A stretch of 35,199 nt of DNA from Roseisolibacter sp. H3M3-2 (GCF_029211165.1 NZ_JARGEK010000009.1:1-35199), one strand, 5' to 3'. Counted from the first letter of the stretch, positions 1 through 8,784 are shown. A program made the numbers and translations. Notes: generated by a model from the letters alone, not told the origin.

Positions 1-2557
1 GATCGGGGGCGCGTCGTCGCGAGCGCCGCCGCGCGCGCCGAGCGCCGCGTCGACGGCCGCCTCGACGAGCGCGCGTGGGACGACGCCGCGCCGGCCGTCG
101 ACTTCGTCCAGACCGTCCCGGCCTCGGGCGCCCCGGCCTCCGAGCGCACCGAGGTGCGCGTGCTGTTCGACCGGCAGGCGCTGTACGTCGGCTTCCGCCT
201 GCACGACAGCCGCCCCGACTCGATCGCCGCGCAGCTCGCGCGCCGCGACGCCGGCGGCATCTACACCGACTGGGCGCACGTCGCGATCGACAGCTACCAC
301 GACCGCCGCACCGCGTGGCGCTTCTCGCTCAACCCGCGCGGCGTGCAGGCCGACGGCGCGATCTTCAACGACACCGAGCGCGACCCGCTGTGGGACGCCG
401 TCTGGGAGGGCGCCGCGCACGTCGACTCGATTGGGTGGACCGCGGAGTTCCGGATCCCGCTCTCGCAGCTGCGCTACGACCTCGCCCCCGACGGCACGGC
501 GCGCGTGTGGGGGATCAACTTCACGCGCGAGCTGGCGCGCCGCGGCGAGCGCGCGTACTGGTCGCCGACGCCCCCCGACGCGCCGGGCGTGGTGTCGCGC
601 TTCGGGACGCTCGTCGGCCTCGACTCGCTGGCCGCGCCGTCGCGGGTCGAGCTGATCCCGTACGTGCGCGCGCAGGTGACGCGCGCCCCCGGCGACGCGG
701 CCAACCCGTTCTACCGCGCGACCGAGCCCGCCGCCGCCGCGGGGCTCGACGTGCGCTACCGGCTGCCGAAGAACCTCACGCTCAGCGCGACGGTGAACCC
801 CGACTTCGGCCAGGTCGAGGCCGACCCCGCCGTCGTCAACCTCAGCGCGTTCGAGGTGTTCTTCCCCGAGCGGCGCCCGTTCTTTCTCGAAGGGCAGGAC
901 GTGTTCCGCTTCGGCGGCACGCGCACCTTCAACGACGACGACCGCCCGACCTTCTTCTACACGCGCCGCCTCGGCCGCGCGCCGCAGCGCCGCATCTCGG
1001 GCCCCGACGTGGCGTGGGTCGACGCGCCGGCGCAGACGCCGATCCTCGCCGCCGCGAAGGTGAGCGGGAAGACCCCGGGCGGCTGGTCGGTCGGCGCGCT
1101 CGGCGCCGCGACGCGCCGGCAGACCGCGCGCCGCCGTCGAGCCGGGGAGCGGCTACGGGATCGTGCGGCTGCGGCGCGACCTGCGCGGCGGCAACACGGT
1201 CCTCGGCGGGATCGCCACCGCCGTCACGCGCGCGCTCGACGACCCCGCGTTCGCCCCGCTGCTCCCCGAGCGCGCCGCCGCCGGCGGCGTGGACTTCGAG
1301 CACGCGTGGGGGCAGCGCACCTGGGCGGTCAGCGGCGTCCTCGCCGGCACGCGCGTCGACGGCGACCCGCGCGCGCTGACGCGGCTGCAGCGCGCCGCGT
1401 ACCGCCTCTACCAGCGCCCCGACGCCGGCCACCTCGCCCTCGACACGACGCGCTCCGACCTCGCGGGGCGCTTCTCGGCGTTCAGCGTCGCCAAGACCGG
1501 CGGGCGGCACTGGCTCGGCTCCTCGACCTTCGAGGAGACGACGCCGGGCTTCGAGACCAACGACCTCGGGTTCCAGCAGCGCGCCGACCGCCGCTCGTGG
1601 TCCAACGCGCTCACCTACCGCGAGACGCGCATCGGGCGCGTGTTCCGCGACTACTCGGTCGGCGGCTACCTCACCCACTCGCGCAACTTCGACGGCGACG
1701 TCGTGGCCACGCGCCCCGCGATCGAGGGCTCGGCGACGCTGCGCAGCTTCTGGCGCGCCTTCGCCATCGCGTCGTTCAGCGCCCCGGCCTACGACGACCG
1801 GCTGACGCGCGGCGGCCCCGTCGTCCGCGCGCCGCGCCGCTGGAGCGTCGACGCCTCGCTCACCAGCGACTCGCGCCGCCCCGCGGTGGTCGAGCTGTCG
1901 GGGAGCACCGCGCGCAGCGCCGCCGGCGAGTGGGAGCGCGAGGTCGGCGTCGCGCTCGACCTGCGCCCGAGCGCCGCGCTGCGCGTGCGCGTCGAGCCCG
2001 AGCTCTCGCGCGCCTACACCGCCAGCCAGTACGTGACCGCCGGCGCCGACCCGCTGGCCGCCGCGACCTTCGGCCGCCGCTACGTGTTCGCCGACCTGCG
2101 GCAGGACGAGGTGGCCGCCGACGTGCGCGTCGACTGGACCTTCACGCCGCGCCTCAGCCTCGAGCTGTTCGCGCGCCCGTTCGCGTCGCGCGGCCGCTAC
2201 CTCGCCTTCAAGGCGCTGGAGCGCCCGCGCGCGTTCGACTTCGCGACCTACGGCGCGGAGGCCGGCACCGCGACGCGCGCCGGCGGCCGCGTGACGCTCG
2301 ACCCCGACGGCCCCGGCGCCGCGCCGGCGCTGGCGTTCGACGAGCCGGACTACGCCGTGCGCTCGCTGCGCGGCAACGCGGTCGCGCGCTGGGAGTTCCG
2401 CCCCGGCTCGACGCTGTTCGTCGTCTGGCAGCAGCAGCGCGACGGCCTCCCCGCCGAGGCGGGGCGCGGCACGCTCGGCGGGAGCGCGCTGCGCGCCTTC
2501 GGCGACCGCGGCACCGACGTGCTCCTGCTCAAGGTCAGCCGCTGGATCGGCCGCTGA
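1..2557 (+). CDS. DUF5916 / CBM9-like outer-membrane-type protein, 5'-partial and frameshifted
   Basis: The reading frame is already open at base 1 and runs in frame 1 to about 1125, then continues in frame 2 to the TGA at 2555-2557. The first part reads DGRLDERAWDDA and VLFDRQALYVGFRLHD, typical of the family-9 carbohydrate-binding-like module that precedes DUF5916. It is followed by the DUF5916 signature NPDFGQVEADPAVVNLSAFE and FFPERRPFFLEG. After the break, alternating aromatic and polar strands ending in LLLKVSRWIGR look like an outer-membrane beta-barrel. The shift to frame 2 fits one extra base (or two missing) between about 1123 and 1136, because frame 2 resumes with VEPGSGYGIVRLRRDLRGG. 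Function is unknown; members are abundant in Gemmatimonadota and Bacteroidetes and are presumed to be cell-envelope proteins. The signal peptide lies outside the window. It converges on thyX with a 12-bp gap. Confidence 0.85.
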
Positions 2558-2569
2558 CCCGGAGCGCGG

Positions 2570-3319
2570 TCAGACCTTGGAGTGGAGGAAGCGGGCCGCC
2601 GGGCGGCGGTCCGCCGCGTCGTAGACCTCGACGTCCGAGAAGAACGCCGGCGCCTCGCCCTGCAGCACGCGGATCGCGAGCACGGCCAGCCGCCGGATCT
2701 CCAGCTCCGCCCCCTCGCTCGACCGCAGCTCGAGCAGCGTGCGCCACGCGCGCGCGTTCCCGGTGACGACGATCTTCGTCTCGGTCGAGTTGGGGAGCAC
2801 GCCGCGCGCCGCCTCGCGCGCCATCTTGCGGCGGTGGACCTTGTCGTCCACCCAGCGGTAGCGGTCCATCAGCTGCTCGACCAGCGCGACGTAGGCCGCC
2901 TGCGCCGCCTCGACCTGCGCGCGCCACGCCCCCTCCAGCTCCGCGTCGCCGACGATGGCCGGCGGCACGACGAAGCTGGCCTCGCTCTCGTCGACGTAGC
3001 GCTGCGACAGCTGCGAGTAGGCCATGCCGGCGCGGTGGCGCACCAGCTCGTGCGTGAGCGAGCGGCTCACCCCCTCGAACAGCAGCGTGTAGTTCGCGTG
3101 CTCGAGGACCGAGCCGTGGCGCTGCCGCTTGATGTTCTCGAGGTACTCGGCGGTCGTGCGCCCGGCCGGGTTGTGCTGCGACATGTAGCACAGCCGCCCC
3201 GCGAACTCCGCCAGCCGCTCGCCGTCGCTGCTCTCCCCCTTCCACGCCACCGGCAGGTGCGCGGGCTCGGCGAACTGCGGGCGGGCGAGGACGGTGACCT
3301 TCGGCTCGGTGTACAGCAT
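2570..3319 (-). CDS. thyX: FAD-dependent thymidylate synthase ThyX
   Basis: This 249-residue protein makes dTMP from dUMP using methylene-tetrahydrofolate, with FAD and NADPH as reductants. The family signature is RHRAGMAYSQLSQRY at residues 94-108, an RHRX8S spacing rather than the commoner RHRX7S. Upstream, HGSVLEHANYTLLFEGVSR is also typical of ThyX, as is the region around VLPNSTETKIVVTGNARAW. I place the start at the ATG 3317-3319 (MLYTEPKV). An in-frame GTG at 3341-3343 would add eight residues dominated by a proline run encoded by a G/C homopolymer-rich tract. Neither start has a clear Shine-Dalgarno sequence. A TAGCTT hexamer at 3370-3365 is a likely -10. The gene appears monocistronic. 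It supplies thymidylate; no thyA is visible in this window. Confidence 0.95.
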   Translation of the reverse strand: MLYTEPKVTVLARPQFAEPAHLPVAWKGESSDGERLAEFAGRLCYMSQHNPAGRTTAEYLENIKRQRHGSVLEHANYTLLFEGVSRSLTHELVRHRAGMAYSQLSQRYVDESEASFVVPPAIVGDAELEGAWRAQVEAAQAAYVALVEQLMDRYRWVDDKVHRRKMAREAARGVLPNSTETKIVVTGNARAWRTLLELRSSEGAELEIRRLAVLAIRVLQGEAPAFFSDVEVYDAADRRPAARFLHSKV

Positions 3320-3364
3320 CGGCGGGGGCGGGGGAGGGGGCACTCGGCGGCTCGGCCGCCGGGC

Positions 3365-3370
3365 AAGCTA
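3365..3370 (-). promoter_or_regulatory. Putative -10 element TAGCTT of thyX
   Basis: On the minus strand this reads TAGCTT, 21 nt before the possible GTG start and 45 nt before the preferred ATG. It matches the TAnnTT hexamer seen before at least eight other genes here. No -35 match is visible. Confidence 0.4.
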
Positions 3371-3400
3371 TCGCGTCCCCCGCCCCCCGTCAGGCGGCCG

Positions 3401-3766
3401 TCAGGCCGGGACCGCGTGCTCCCCGGTCGCCCCGACGGCGGCCATCCCCGGCGGGGTCGGGGTCACCGCGCGGTGCGCGTCGGCCGGCGTCCGCCGCTCG
3501 GCCTCGCACGCGTCGAGCGTGTGCTCCACCGCGCGCCGCATCCGCTCGGCCAGGTCCGCGCGCTCCAGCGCCAGCGGGCACCGCGCCACCCACGCGGCCA
3601 GCCGCCGCACCGCGTCCGGGCCCTGGCCGATCGCCACGAGCTCGCGCGTGACCTGCGCGGACGCCGTCTCGATCAGGCGCGACTCGGGCGGCGCGAAGCC
3701 GGCGGTGGCGGTGAGGGCGACTTCCAGGCGGCGCATCGCGTGCAGCACGCGCGATTCTGCGTCCAT
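3401..3766 (-). CDS. Hypothetical protein, 121 aa
   Basis: This small gene of unknown function encodes a mostly helical, Ala/Arg-rich protein. It begins MDAESRVLHAMRRLEVAL and has two cysteines, one in a WVARCPLAL segment and one near LDACEAERR. The C-terminal quarter is low-complexity (Thr/Pro/Gly/Ala). There is no signal peptide or membrane helix. The start is the ATG at 3764-3766. It lies between thyX and an FAD oxidoreductase on the same strand, but the 229-bp upstream gap has its own promoter-like and dyad sequences, so it is probably transcribed separately. I do not recognise a family. Confidence 0.6.
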   Translation of the reverse strand: MDAESRVLHAMRRLEVALTATAGFAPPESRLIETASAQVTRELVAIGQGPDAVRRLAAWVARCPLALERADLAERMRRAVEHTLDACEAERRTPADAHRAVTPTPPGMAAVGATGEHAVPA

Positions 3767-3843
3767 CGGGTGGGCTCCGTGCGCCTTCGTCGGCGCGGGA
3801 CCGCGGGGAGGGTGGGGAGCAGAGGGGGGTGCGGCGGCGCGTA

Positions 3844-3871
3844 TGTATAACCGCGCCCGCGCGTCGCGTAA
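3844..3871 (-). promoter_or_regulatory. Possible promoter of the 121-aa gene
   Basis: On the minus strand TATACA (3849-3844) lies in an unusually A/T-rich spot, with TTACGC (3871-3866) 16 nt upstream as a weak -35. The motif TATACATAC resembles TATACTTAC at the phasin promoter (18751-18746). Confidence 0.35.
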
Positions 3872-3892
3872 GTGCCCGCCCGCGCGCGGAAC

Positions 3893-3915
3893 CCCATCGT
3901 GATGGGATCATCACG
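3893..3915. promoter_or_regulatory. Overlapping dyad symmetries, operator-like
   Basis: CGTGATG (3898-3904) and CATCACG (3909-3915) form 7-bp inverted arms around GGAT. Overlapping them, CCCATC (3893-3898) and GATGGG (3901-3906) form a second dyad. The site is about 45 bp upstream of the promoter-like sequence of the 121-aa gene, and downstream of the FAD oxidoreductase stop. It could be an operator or a weak terminator. Confidence 0.35.
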
Positions 3916-3995
3916 GATCGCGCCCAATTCGTCTTGCGCCCGCGTCATGCGCGCGCGCGCGCCGCCCGCGGCTGTCGGTCCGCTCAGGGCGCCGG

Positions 3996-5693
3996 TCAGG
4001 GCGCGGCGTCGACCAGCGCGAGGCGGTCGGCGGAGTAGTCGCGCGTCGCCGCCACGTGGTCGAGCGCGCGGCGCGCCGCCGCGGGGAGCGCCGGCAGCGT
4101 CGGGTCGTACTTGATCGCGTCGATGGCGCGCTGCCCGTCGGCCGGCACCTTCACCCCCGGGTTGAGGATCCCCGCCGGGTCGAAGGCGCGCTTCGTGGCC
4201 GCGAACAGCGCCAGCGCCTCGGGCGTCCAGGTGCGCGCCATGAGCGGGGTGCGCAGCCGCCCGTCGCCGTGCTCCCCGGCCAGCGTCCCGCCCAGCGACG
4301 CCGCCAGCGCGGTCACGTCCTCCAGCAGCCCCTCGACGCGCGCGCGCCACGCCGGGTCGCGCACGTCGACGAGCGGGTTCACGTGCACGTGCCCGTCCCC
4401 GGCGTGGCCGAAGATCACGCCGCGCACCCCCTGCCGCGCCAGCGCCGCGCGCACGCCGCGCACGTAGTCGGCCAGCCGCGCCGGCGGCACCGCGCCGTCC
4501 TCGATGAACTGCATCGACTTGAGCGCGGGGTCGAGGCGCGCCAGGATCGGGCTCGCGGCGTGGCGCAGCGCCCACAGCGCGCGCTCCGCCCCCGGGTCGA
4601 GCGCCAGCGTCACCTCGCGCGCCCCCGCGCCGTCGAACGCACGGCGCAGCACGCGCGCCGCCTCCACCGTCGCCCCCGCCGACGCCCCCTCGGCGTCGGC
4701 CAGCAGCGCCGCCGCGGCGCCGTCGGGCGCGCGCCACCCCGTGCGCCGCCCGCCCCCCGGCACGTCGGTGCCGCGCGCCGCCACCTCGAGGAAGGTGCGG
4801 TCGAGCAGCTCGCACGCGACCGCGCCGGCCTCGCGCGCCGCCACCGCCGCCCGCACCGCCGCGTCGAGCGTCGGGAAGACGCCGAGCACGCTCGCCGTCG
4901 CGCCGGGGAGCGGCGCCAGCGCCAGCTCGACGCCGACGAACACCGCCAGCGTCCCCTCGCTCCCCACCAGCAGGTCCACCAGCTCGCGCGACCGCTGCCA
5001 CTCGCCGAGCGCGTAGCCGGAGGAGTCCTTGCGCACGGCGCGCCGCAGCGGGACGCCGCGCGCGGCCGCCGCGTCCACGGCGGGCGCCGCCTCGGCGAGG
5101 AAGCGCCGCACCGCCGGCAGGTCGGGGGGCGGGGCGCCGCGGCGCACCACGGCGCGCGTCCCGTCGGCGAACACGCAGTCGAGCGCCGTGACCCACGGGC
5201 GCATCGCGCCGTGGCGCAGCGAGTGCGCGCCGGCGGCGTTCGCCGACGCCATGCCGCCGACGCTGCAGAACTGCCAGCTCGACGGGTCCACCGGGAAGCG
5301 CAGCCCCGACTGCCGCGCCCGCGCGTCGACCGCCGCCCCGGTGACCCCCGGCTGCGCCAGCACCCGCCGCGCGGCCACGTCCACCGGACCGAGTGCCCGC
5401 AGCCGGCTGACGTCGAGGATCACGCCGTCGCCGATCGCGCCCCCGGCCATCGAGCTCCCCGAGCCGCGCGGCACGAGCGGCGTCCCCGCGCGCGCCGCCC
5501 ACCGCACCAGCGCCTCCGCGTCGGCGGCGCCGGCGGGGACGGCCACCGCCCGCGGCACCACGTGCCCGATCCCCGCCGCCTCGGCGTAGGCGCCGCGCGC
5601 CGCCGCGTCGCTCCGGAAGCGGCCGCGGAACCCCGCCTCGGCGGGAGGCGCGGCGGGCGCGGGGGCCGGCTCGGGGGCGACGGGCGCGGACAT
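3996..5693 (-). CDS. FAD-linked oxidase (GlcD / D-lactate dehydrogenase-like)
   Basis: This 565-residue flavoprotein is of the VAO/PCMH type (FAD_binding_4 plus FAD-oxidase C-terminal domain). The FAD-binding loop VPRGSGSSMAGG lies near residue 75, followed by QPGVTG, then SVGGMASANAAGAHSLRHG. The C-terminal domain has GHAGDGHVHVNPL and GEHGDGRLRTPLM, the histidine-rich active-site segments of glycolate oxidase GlcD and D-lactate dehydrogenases. It likely oxidises a 2-hydroxy acid to the keto acid and passes electrons to the respiratory chain. No GlcE, GlcF or ferredoxin domain is attached or adjacent, so the acceptor is unknown. I chose the ATG at 5691-5693 (MSAPVAPEP); a TTG at 5729 would extend it by 12 residues. 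It is divergent from squalene synthase. The substrate cannot be assigned from sequence alone. Confidence 0.88.
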   Translation of the reverse strand: MSAPVAPEPAPAPAAPPAEAGFRGRFRSDAAARGAYAEAAGIGHVVPRAVAVPAGAADAEALVRWAARAGTPLVPRGSGSSMAGGAIGDGVILDVSRLRALGPVDVAARRVLAQPGVTGAAVDARARQSGLRFPVDPSSWQFCSVGGMASANAAGAHSLRHGAMRPWVTALDCVFADGTRAVVRRGAPPPDLPAVRRFLAEAAPAVDAAAARGVPLRRAVRKDSSGYALGEWQRSRELVDLLVGSEGTLAVFVGVELALAPLPGATASVLGVFPTLDAAVRAAVAAREAGAVACELLDRTFLEVAARGTDVPGGGRRTGWRAPDGAAAALLADAEGASAGATVEAARVLRRAFDGAGAREVTLALDPGAERALWALRHAASPILARLDPALKSMQFIEDGAVPPARLADYVRGVRAALARQGVRGVIFGHAGDGHVHVNPLVDVRDPAWRARVEGLLEDVTALAASLGGTLAGEHGDGRLRTPLMARTWTPEALALFAATKRAFDPAGILNPGVKVPADGQRAIDAIKYDPTLPALPAAARRALDHVAATRDYSADRLALVDAAP

Positions 5694-5745
5694 GCGCGGA
5701 CGAAACCGCAAGGGCGCGGCCGCGCGCAAGCCCGTCCGACGCGGC

Positions 5746-5751
5746 TATCTT
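5746..5751 (+). promoter_or_regulatory. Putative -10 element TATCTT of squalene synthase
   Basis: TATCTT followed by GCG lies 50 nt before the ATG at 5802 and is the only A/T-rich spot in the divergent gap. No good -35 is visible. Confidence 0.4.
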
Positions 5752-5801
5752 GCGCGCGGCCCCCGCGTGCCCGCGTGCGGCGCCGGTCGTCCCTCCTGTC
5801 G

Positions 5802-6938
5802 ATGCCGTCCCCCGTCGCCCCGCCGGCCGCCCAGGCCCCGCCGCCCGCCGCGCCGCCCGCCCCCGCCGCCGCCCTCCCGGCGGCCGCCCGGGCGACGCTC
5901 GGCGCCGCCGTCGCCCGCCGCGACGCCCGCCGCTTCTGCGAGACGATCCTGCCGCTGGTCTCGCGCACCTTCGCGATCGGGATCCGCGCCCTGCCGGGGG
6001 ACCTCGGGCGCGCCGTGCTCACGGCGTACCTGATCTGCCGCATCGCCGACACGGTGGAGGACGCGCCCGGCATGGCCCCCGAGGCCAAGGGCCCGCTCCT
6101 CGACGCGCTGATCGACTGCTTCGACGGGCAGGCCGCGGCCGACGCGTACCCGGCCATGTGCGCCGCGGTGACCGGCGAGCCCGCGCACCTCGCGCTCGTG
6201 CGGCACGCCGACCTGGTGTTCGGCTACTTCCTGACGCTCCCCGCGCCCACGCGCGCGATCGTCCGCCGCTGGGTCGCCGAGATGGCGGGCGGGATGAAGA
6301 AGTTCGTCTTCCTCTACCCCGACGGGATCCGCATCCAGACGGTCGAGGAGTTCCGCGAGTACTGCTACTACGTCGCCGGCACCGTCGGGTACCTGCTCAC
6401 CGACCTGTGGCACGAGCACGCGCCGAGCGTCGGCCGCGCGCACTACGAGCGGCTGCGCGAGCGGTGCCGCGCCTTCGGCGAGGCGCTGCAGACGGTGAAC
6501 ATCCTCAAGGACGTCGCGCACGACGCGGTGGTCGAGAACTCGATCTACGTCCCCGAGCAGCTGCTGCGCGAGCACGGGAGCTCGCAGGCCGCCCTGCTGG
6601 CGGCCGACCGCGAGGCGCAGAACCGCGGCGCGATCGAGCGGCTGATCCAGCTCGCGTGGGCCGACCTCGAGGAGGCGCGCCGCTACCTGCTGCTCATCCC
6701 GCGGCGCGCGGTCTCGATCCGCCTCTTCTGCATCCTGCCGCTCCTGTACGCCTACGCCACCCTGCGCGACCTCACGCAGACGTCGGCGATGCTGCGCCCC
6801 GGCGGCTCGGTCAAGATCTCGCGCCGCGAGGTGAAGGCGCTGCTCATGACCGGCGCCCTGTTCGCGATGAGCAACGGGGCGGTGCGGTGGCTCGTGGAGC
6901 GCGTGCGGCGGCGGGAGTTCCGGCTCGCCTGGCAGTAG
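5802..6938 (+). CDS. Squalene/phytoene synthase family protein (squalene-synthase type)
   Basis: This 378-residue trans-isoprenyl diphosphate synthase condenses two prenyl diphosphates head to head, most likely farnesyl diphosphate to squalene. The two Asp-rich Mg-diphosphate motifs are DTVED at residues 83-87 and NILKDVAHD at 233-241. SRTFAIGIRALP near residue 54 and YCYYVAGTVGYLLTDLW near 187 are typical of eukaryote-like FDFT1-type squalene synthases. The first 35 residues are a Pro/Ala-rich extension. The start is the ATG at 5802; an open frame continues far upstream, but only as antisense to the FAD oxidoreductase. No hopene cyclase or desaturase is adjacent, so the product's fate (hopanoid, sterol or carotenoid) is open. 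The gene runs into a heptamer hairpin element 7 nt after its stop. Confidence 0.9.
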   Translation: MPSPVAPPAAQAPPPAAPPAPAAALPAAARATLGAAVARRDARRFCETILPLVSRTFAIGIRALPGDLGRAVLTAYLICRIADTVEDAPGMAPEAKGPLLDALIDCFDGQAAADAYPAMCAAVTGEPAHLALVRHADLVFGYFLTLPAPTRAIVRRWVAEMAGGMKKFVFLYPDGIRIQTVEEFREYCYYVAGTVGYLLTDLWHEHAPSVGRAHYERLRERCRAFGEALQTVNILKDVAHDAVVENSIYVPEQLLREHGSSQAALLAADREAQNRGAIERLIQLAWADLEEARRYLLLIPRRAVSIRLFCILPLLYAYATLRDLTQTSAMLRPGGSVKISRREVKALLMTGALFAMSNGAVRWLVERVRRREFRLAWQ

Positions 6939-6944
6939 AGCCGC

Positions 6945-6990
6945 GCTGCGGGCTGCGGGCTGCGGGTTCCGAATCCGCAGCCCGCAGCCC
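6945..6990. repeat. Inverted heptamer array A
   Basis: Tandem GGGCTGC heptamers are followed by their inverse. Perfect 16-bp arms, GGGCTGCGGGCTGCGG (6950-6965) and CCGCAGCCCGCAGCCC (6975-6990), flank the 9-nt loop GTTCCGAAT. The element fills the gap between the convergent stops of squalene synthase (6938) and 3-hydroxybutyryl-CoA dehydrogenase (6993). It could act as a bidirectional terminator or mRNA-end stabiliser, although it has no T-tract. Confidence 0.9.
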
Positions 6991-6992
6991 TC

Positions 6993-7880
6993 TCAGAGTC
7001 CGAGCCGCGAGGGAACTGGCGGATCCTCCGCGTAGTCGTAGAACCCCCGCCCGCTCTTCCGGCCGTGCATGCCGGCCAGCACCATCCGCTTGAGCAGCGG
7101 CGGCGGCGCGTAGCGGCGCTCGCGGTACTCGGCGAACATGATCTCGCCGATCTTGTGCAGCGTGTCGAGCCCCACGAAGTCGCACAGCTCCAGGGGGCCC
7201 ATCGGGTGGCCGGCGCCGAGCCGCATCCCCGCGTCGAGGTCGTGCACGGTCGCCACGCCGCGCTCCAGCTGCGTGATCGCGTCGAACAGGTAGGGGACGA
7301 GCAGCAGGTTCACCACGAACCCCGACACGTCCTTGGCGGCGATCGGCTCCTTCCCGATCGCCCGCGCGAACGCGAACGCGCGCGCCACCGTGTCGTCGCT
7401 CGTCGTCACGGTGCGCACCACCTCGACCAGGCGCATCACCGGCACCGGGTTGAAGAAGTGCAGCCCCACCACGCGGTCGGCGCGCGCCGTCGCCGCGGCC
7501 ATCGCCGCGATCGTCAGGCTCGACGTGTTGGAGGCGAAGATCGCCGACGGCGCGCACACGGCGTCCAGCTCGCGCCACGCGGCGTTCTTCGCCTCCAGGT
7601 CCTCGACCACCGCCTCGATCACCAGGTCGCACGCGGCCAGGTCGGCGAACTCGGTCGTGTAGCGCACCCGCGCCAGCGCGGCGTCGCGCGCCTCGGCGGC
7701 GAGCTTCCCGCGCTCGACCGCGCGCGCCAGCGAGCGCTCCACCGACGCCTGCGCGCGCTGGCACATCGCGGCCGTCACCTCGCGCACGACGGTGTCGAAC
7801 CCGGCGGCCGCGCTCACGTGCGCGATCCCGCTCCCCATCAGGCCGCCGCCGAGCACGGCGACGGATCGGATCTCGGTCAT
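6993..7880 (-). CDS. 3-hydroxybutyryl-CoA dehydrogenase (3-hydroxyacyl-CoA dehydrogenase family)
   Basis: This 295-residue NAD(P)-dependent enzyme interconverts (S)-3-hydroxybutyryl-CoA and acetoacetyl-CoA. It has an N-terminal Rossmann motif GGGLMGSGIA at residues 11-20, then the family's catalytic segment SNTSSL near 117 and LHFFNPVPVMRLVEVV with His141. The C-terminal helical domain has GHPMGPLELCDFVGLDT and GRKSGRGFYDY at the end. Its length is that of stand-alone Hbd/PaaH enzymes, without an enoyl-CoA hydratase fusion. The start is the ATG at 7878-7880, 20 nt after the stop of the upstream membrane-protein gene, so the two are probably co-transcribed. It could serve beta-oxidation or butanoate/PHB metabolism; a phasin-like gene lies 10 kb away. 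Confidence 0.93.
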   Translation of the reverse strand: MTEIRSVAVLGGGLMGSGIAHVSAAAGFDTVVREVTAAMCQRAQASVERSLARAVERGKLAAEARDAALARVRYTTEFADLAACDLVIEAVVEDLEAKNAAWRELDAVCAPSAIFASNTSSLTIAAMAAATARADRVVGLHFFNPVPVMRLVEVVRTVTTSDDTVARAFAFARAIGKEPIAAKDVSGFVVNLLLVPYLFDAITQLERGVATVHDLDAGMRLGAGHPMGPLELCDFVGLDTLHKIGEIMFAEYRERRYAPPPLLKRMVLAGMHGRKSGRGFYDYAEDPPVPSRLGL

Positions 7881-7900
7881 TCGGTGGTCCGGAAGGGTCG

Positions 7901-8758
7901 TCAGCCGAGCGAGCGCCGCACGCCGTCGATCACGTCGCGCAGCGTCGGCGGGCGCGGCGCCGGCGCGGGGGCGTGCTCCAGGTGGTCGAGCACGCGCACG
8001 AGCGCGAGCGCCGCGCGCGCCACCGCGCCGCGGTGCCCGCGCGCCAGCGCCCACGTCACGCCGCCGCCGGCGAGCACGGGGAGCACCGCCACCGGGACCA
8101 CGACCGCCAGCAGCGCGTTGGCCACCACGCCGACGCCGAGGATCGTGGCGCTCGCCGCCGCGCCGCTCGCCGCGCAGACCGCGCCCACCGCGAGCCGCTG
8201 TCGCCGCCCCTCGCTCACGTCGGCCTCCAGCGTCACCAGCGTGCGCCGGTCGTCGAGCGGCAAGACGGCGGCGCCGAGCGCGCGCGCCGTGCGCAGCGCG
8301 GGCGTCCCGCCGCCGCGCACGCCGCGCAGCACGTTCCCCACGAGGTCGCGCCGCGGCTCCCACGTCCCGCCGTCCGCCAGGCGTCGCACGGGGCGCATGC
8401 ACTCCTCGCGCTCCAGCCACGCCGACAGCCGGGCGAGCACCGTCGCCGCGTCCCCGGCGATCAGCCGCGACGCCGACGCACGCCCGGGCCCCGCGAGCCG
8501 CTCCGCGATCCCGCCCTCCGACTCGGCGTCCGCCGGCACGAGCGCGCCGCGCAGCCGCTCCTCGGCGAGCGCGCGCCGCACGTGGTCCACCGACAGCCCC
8601 GCCTCGCGCGCGACCTCCAGCAGCTCCGCCTCGCTCAGCCCCTCGACGGCCCCCGACGGCGCGCTCGCCTGCAGCGCCGCCGCGCGCGCCAGCACGCGCT
8701 CGATCGCGCGCGGGTCGAGCGACGGCGGCTTGGCGGGGAGGTGGGACTCGTCGGGCAT
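7901..8758 (-). CDS. Hypothetical membrane protein with an N-terminal helical module, 285 aa
   Basis: I do not recognise a named family. Residues 41-69 (LSEAELLEVAREAGLS, then VDHVRRALAEER) form a compact helical motif resembling a small helix-turn-helix or SHOCT-like module. A soluble region follows, then two hydrophobic helices between about residues 189 and 238, and a short cytoplasmic-type tail. There is no signal peptide. The start is the ATG at 8756-8758. A TAGCTT hexamer ends only 5 nt before it, suggesting a leaderless mRNA. It lies 20 nt upstream of the 3-hydroxybutyryl-CoA dehydrogenase gene and just downstream of heptamer array B. Confidence 0.7.
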   Translation of the reverse strand: MPDESHLPAKPPSLDPRAIERVLARAAALQASAPSGAVEGLSEAELLEVAREAGLSVDHVRRALAEERLRGALVPADAESEGGIAERLAGPGRASASRLIAGDAATVLARLSAWLEREECMRPVRRLADGGTWEPRRDLVGNVLRGVRGGGTPALRTARALGAAVLPLDDRRTLVTLEADVSEGRRQRLAVGAVCAASGAAASATILGVGVVANALLAVVVPVAVLPVLAGGGVTWALARGHRGAVARAALALVRVLDHLEHAPAPAPRPPTLRDVIDGVRRSLG

Positions 8759-8763
8759 GATGA

Positions 8764-8769
8764 AAGCTA
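8764..8769 (-). promoter_or_regulatory. Putative -10 TAGCTT, leaderless promoter
   Basis: The minus strand reads TAGCTTTCATCATG. The hexamer ends 5 nt before the ATG of the 285-aa membrane protein, which places transcription initiation at or next to the start codon. Confidence 0.45.
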
Positions 8770-8784
8770 CTCGCGGCGGCCGCG

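Noticed and set aside
4056-5801. Long plus-strand open frame upstream of squalene synthase, and similar long antisense frames at 7065-9005 and 9170-11833
   Set aside because: They are Arg/Pro/Ala-rich antisense shadows of clear minus-strand genes and match no family motif.
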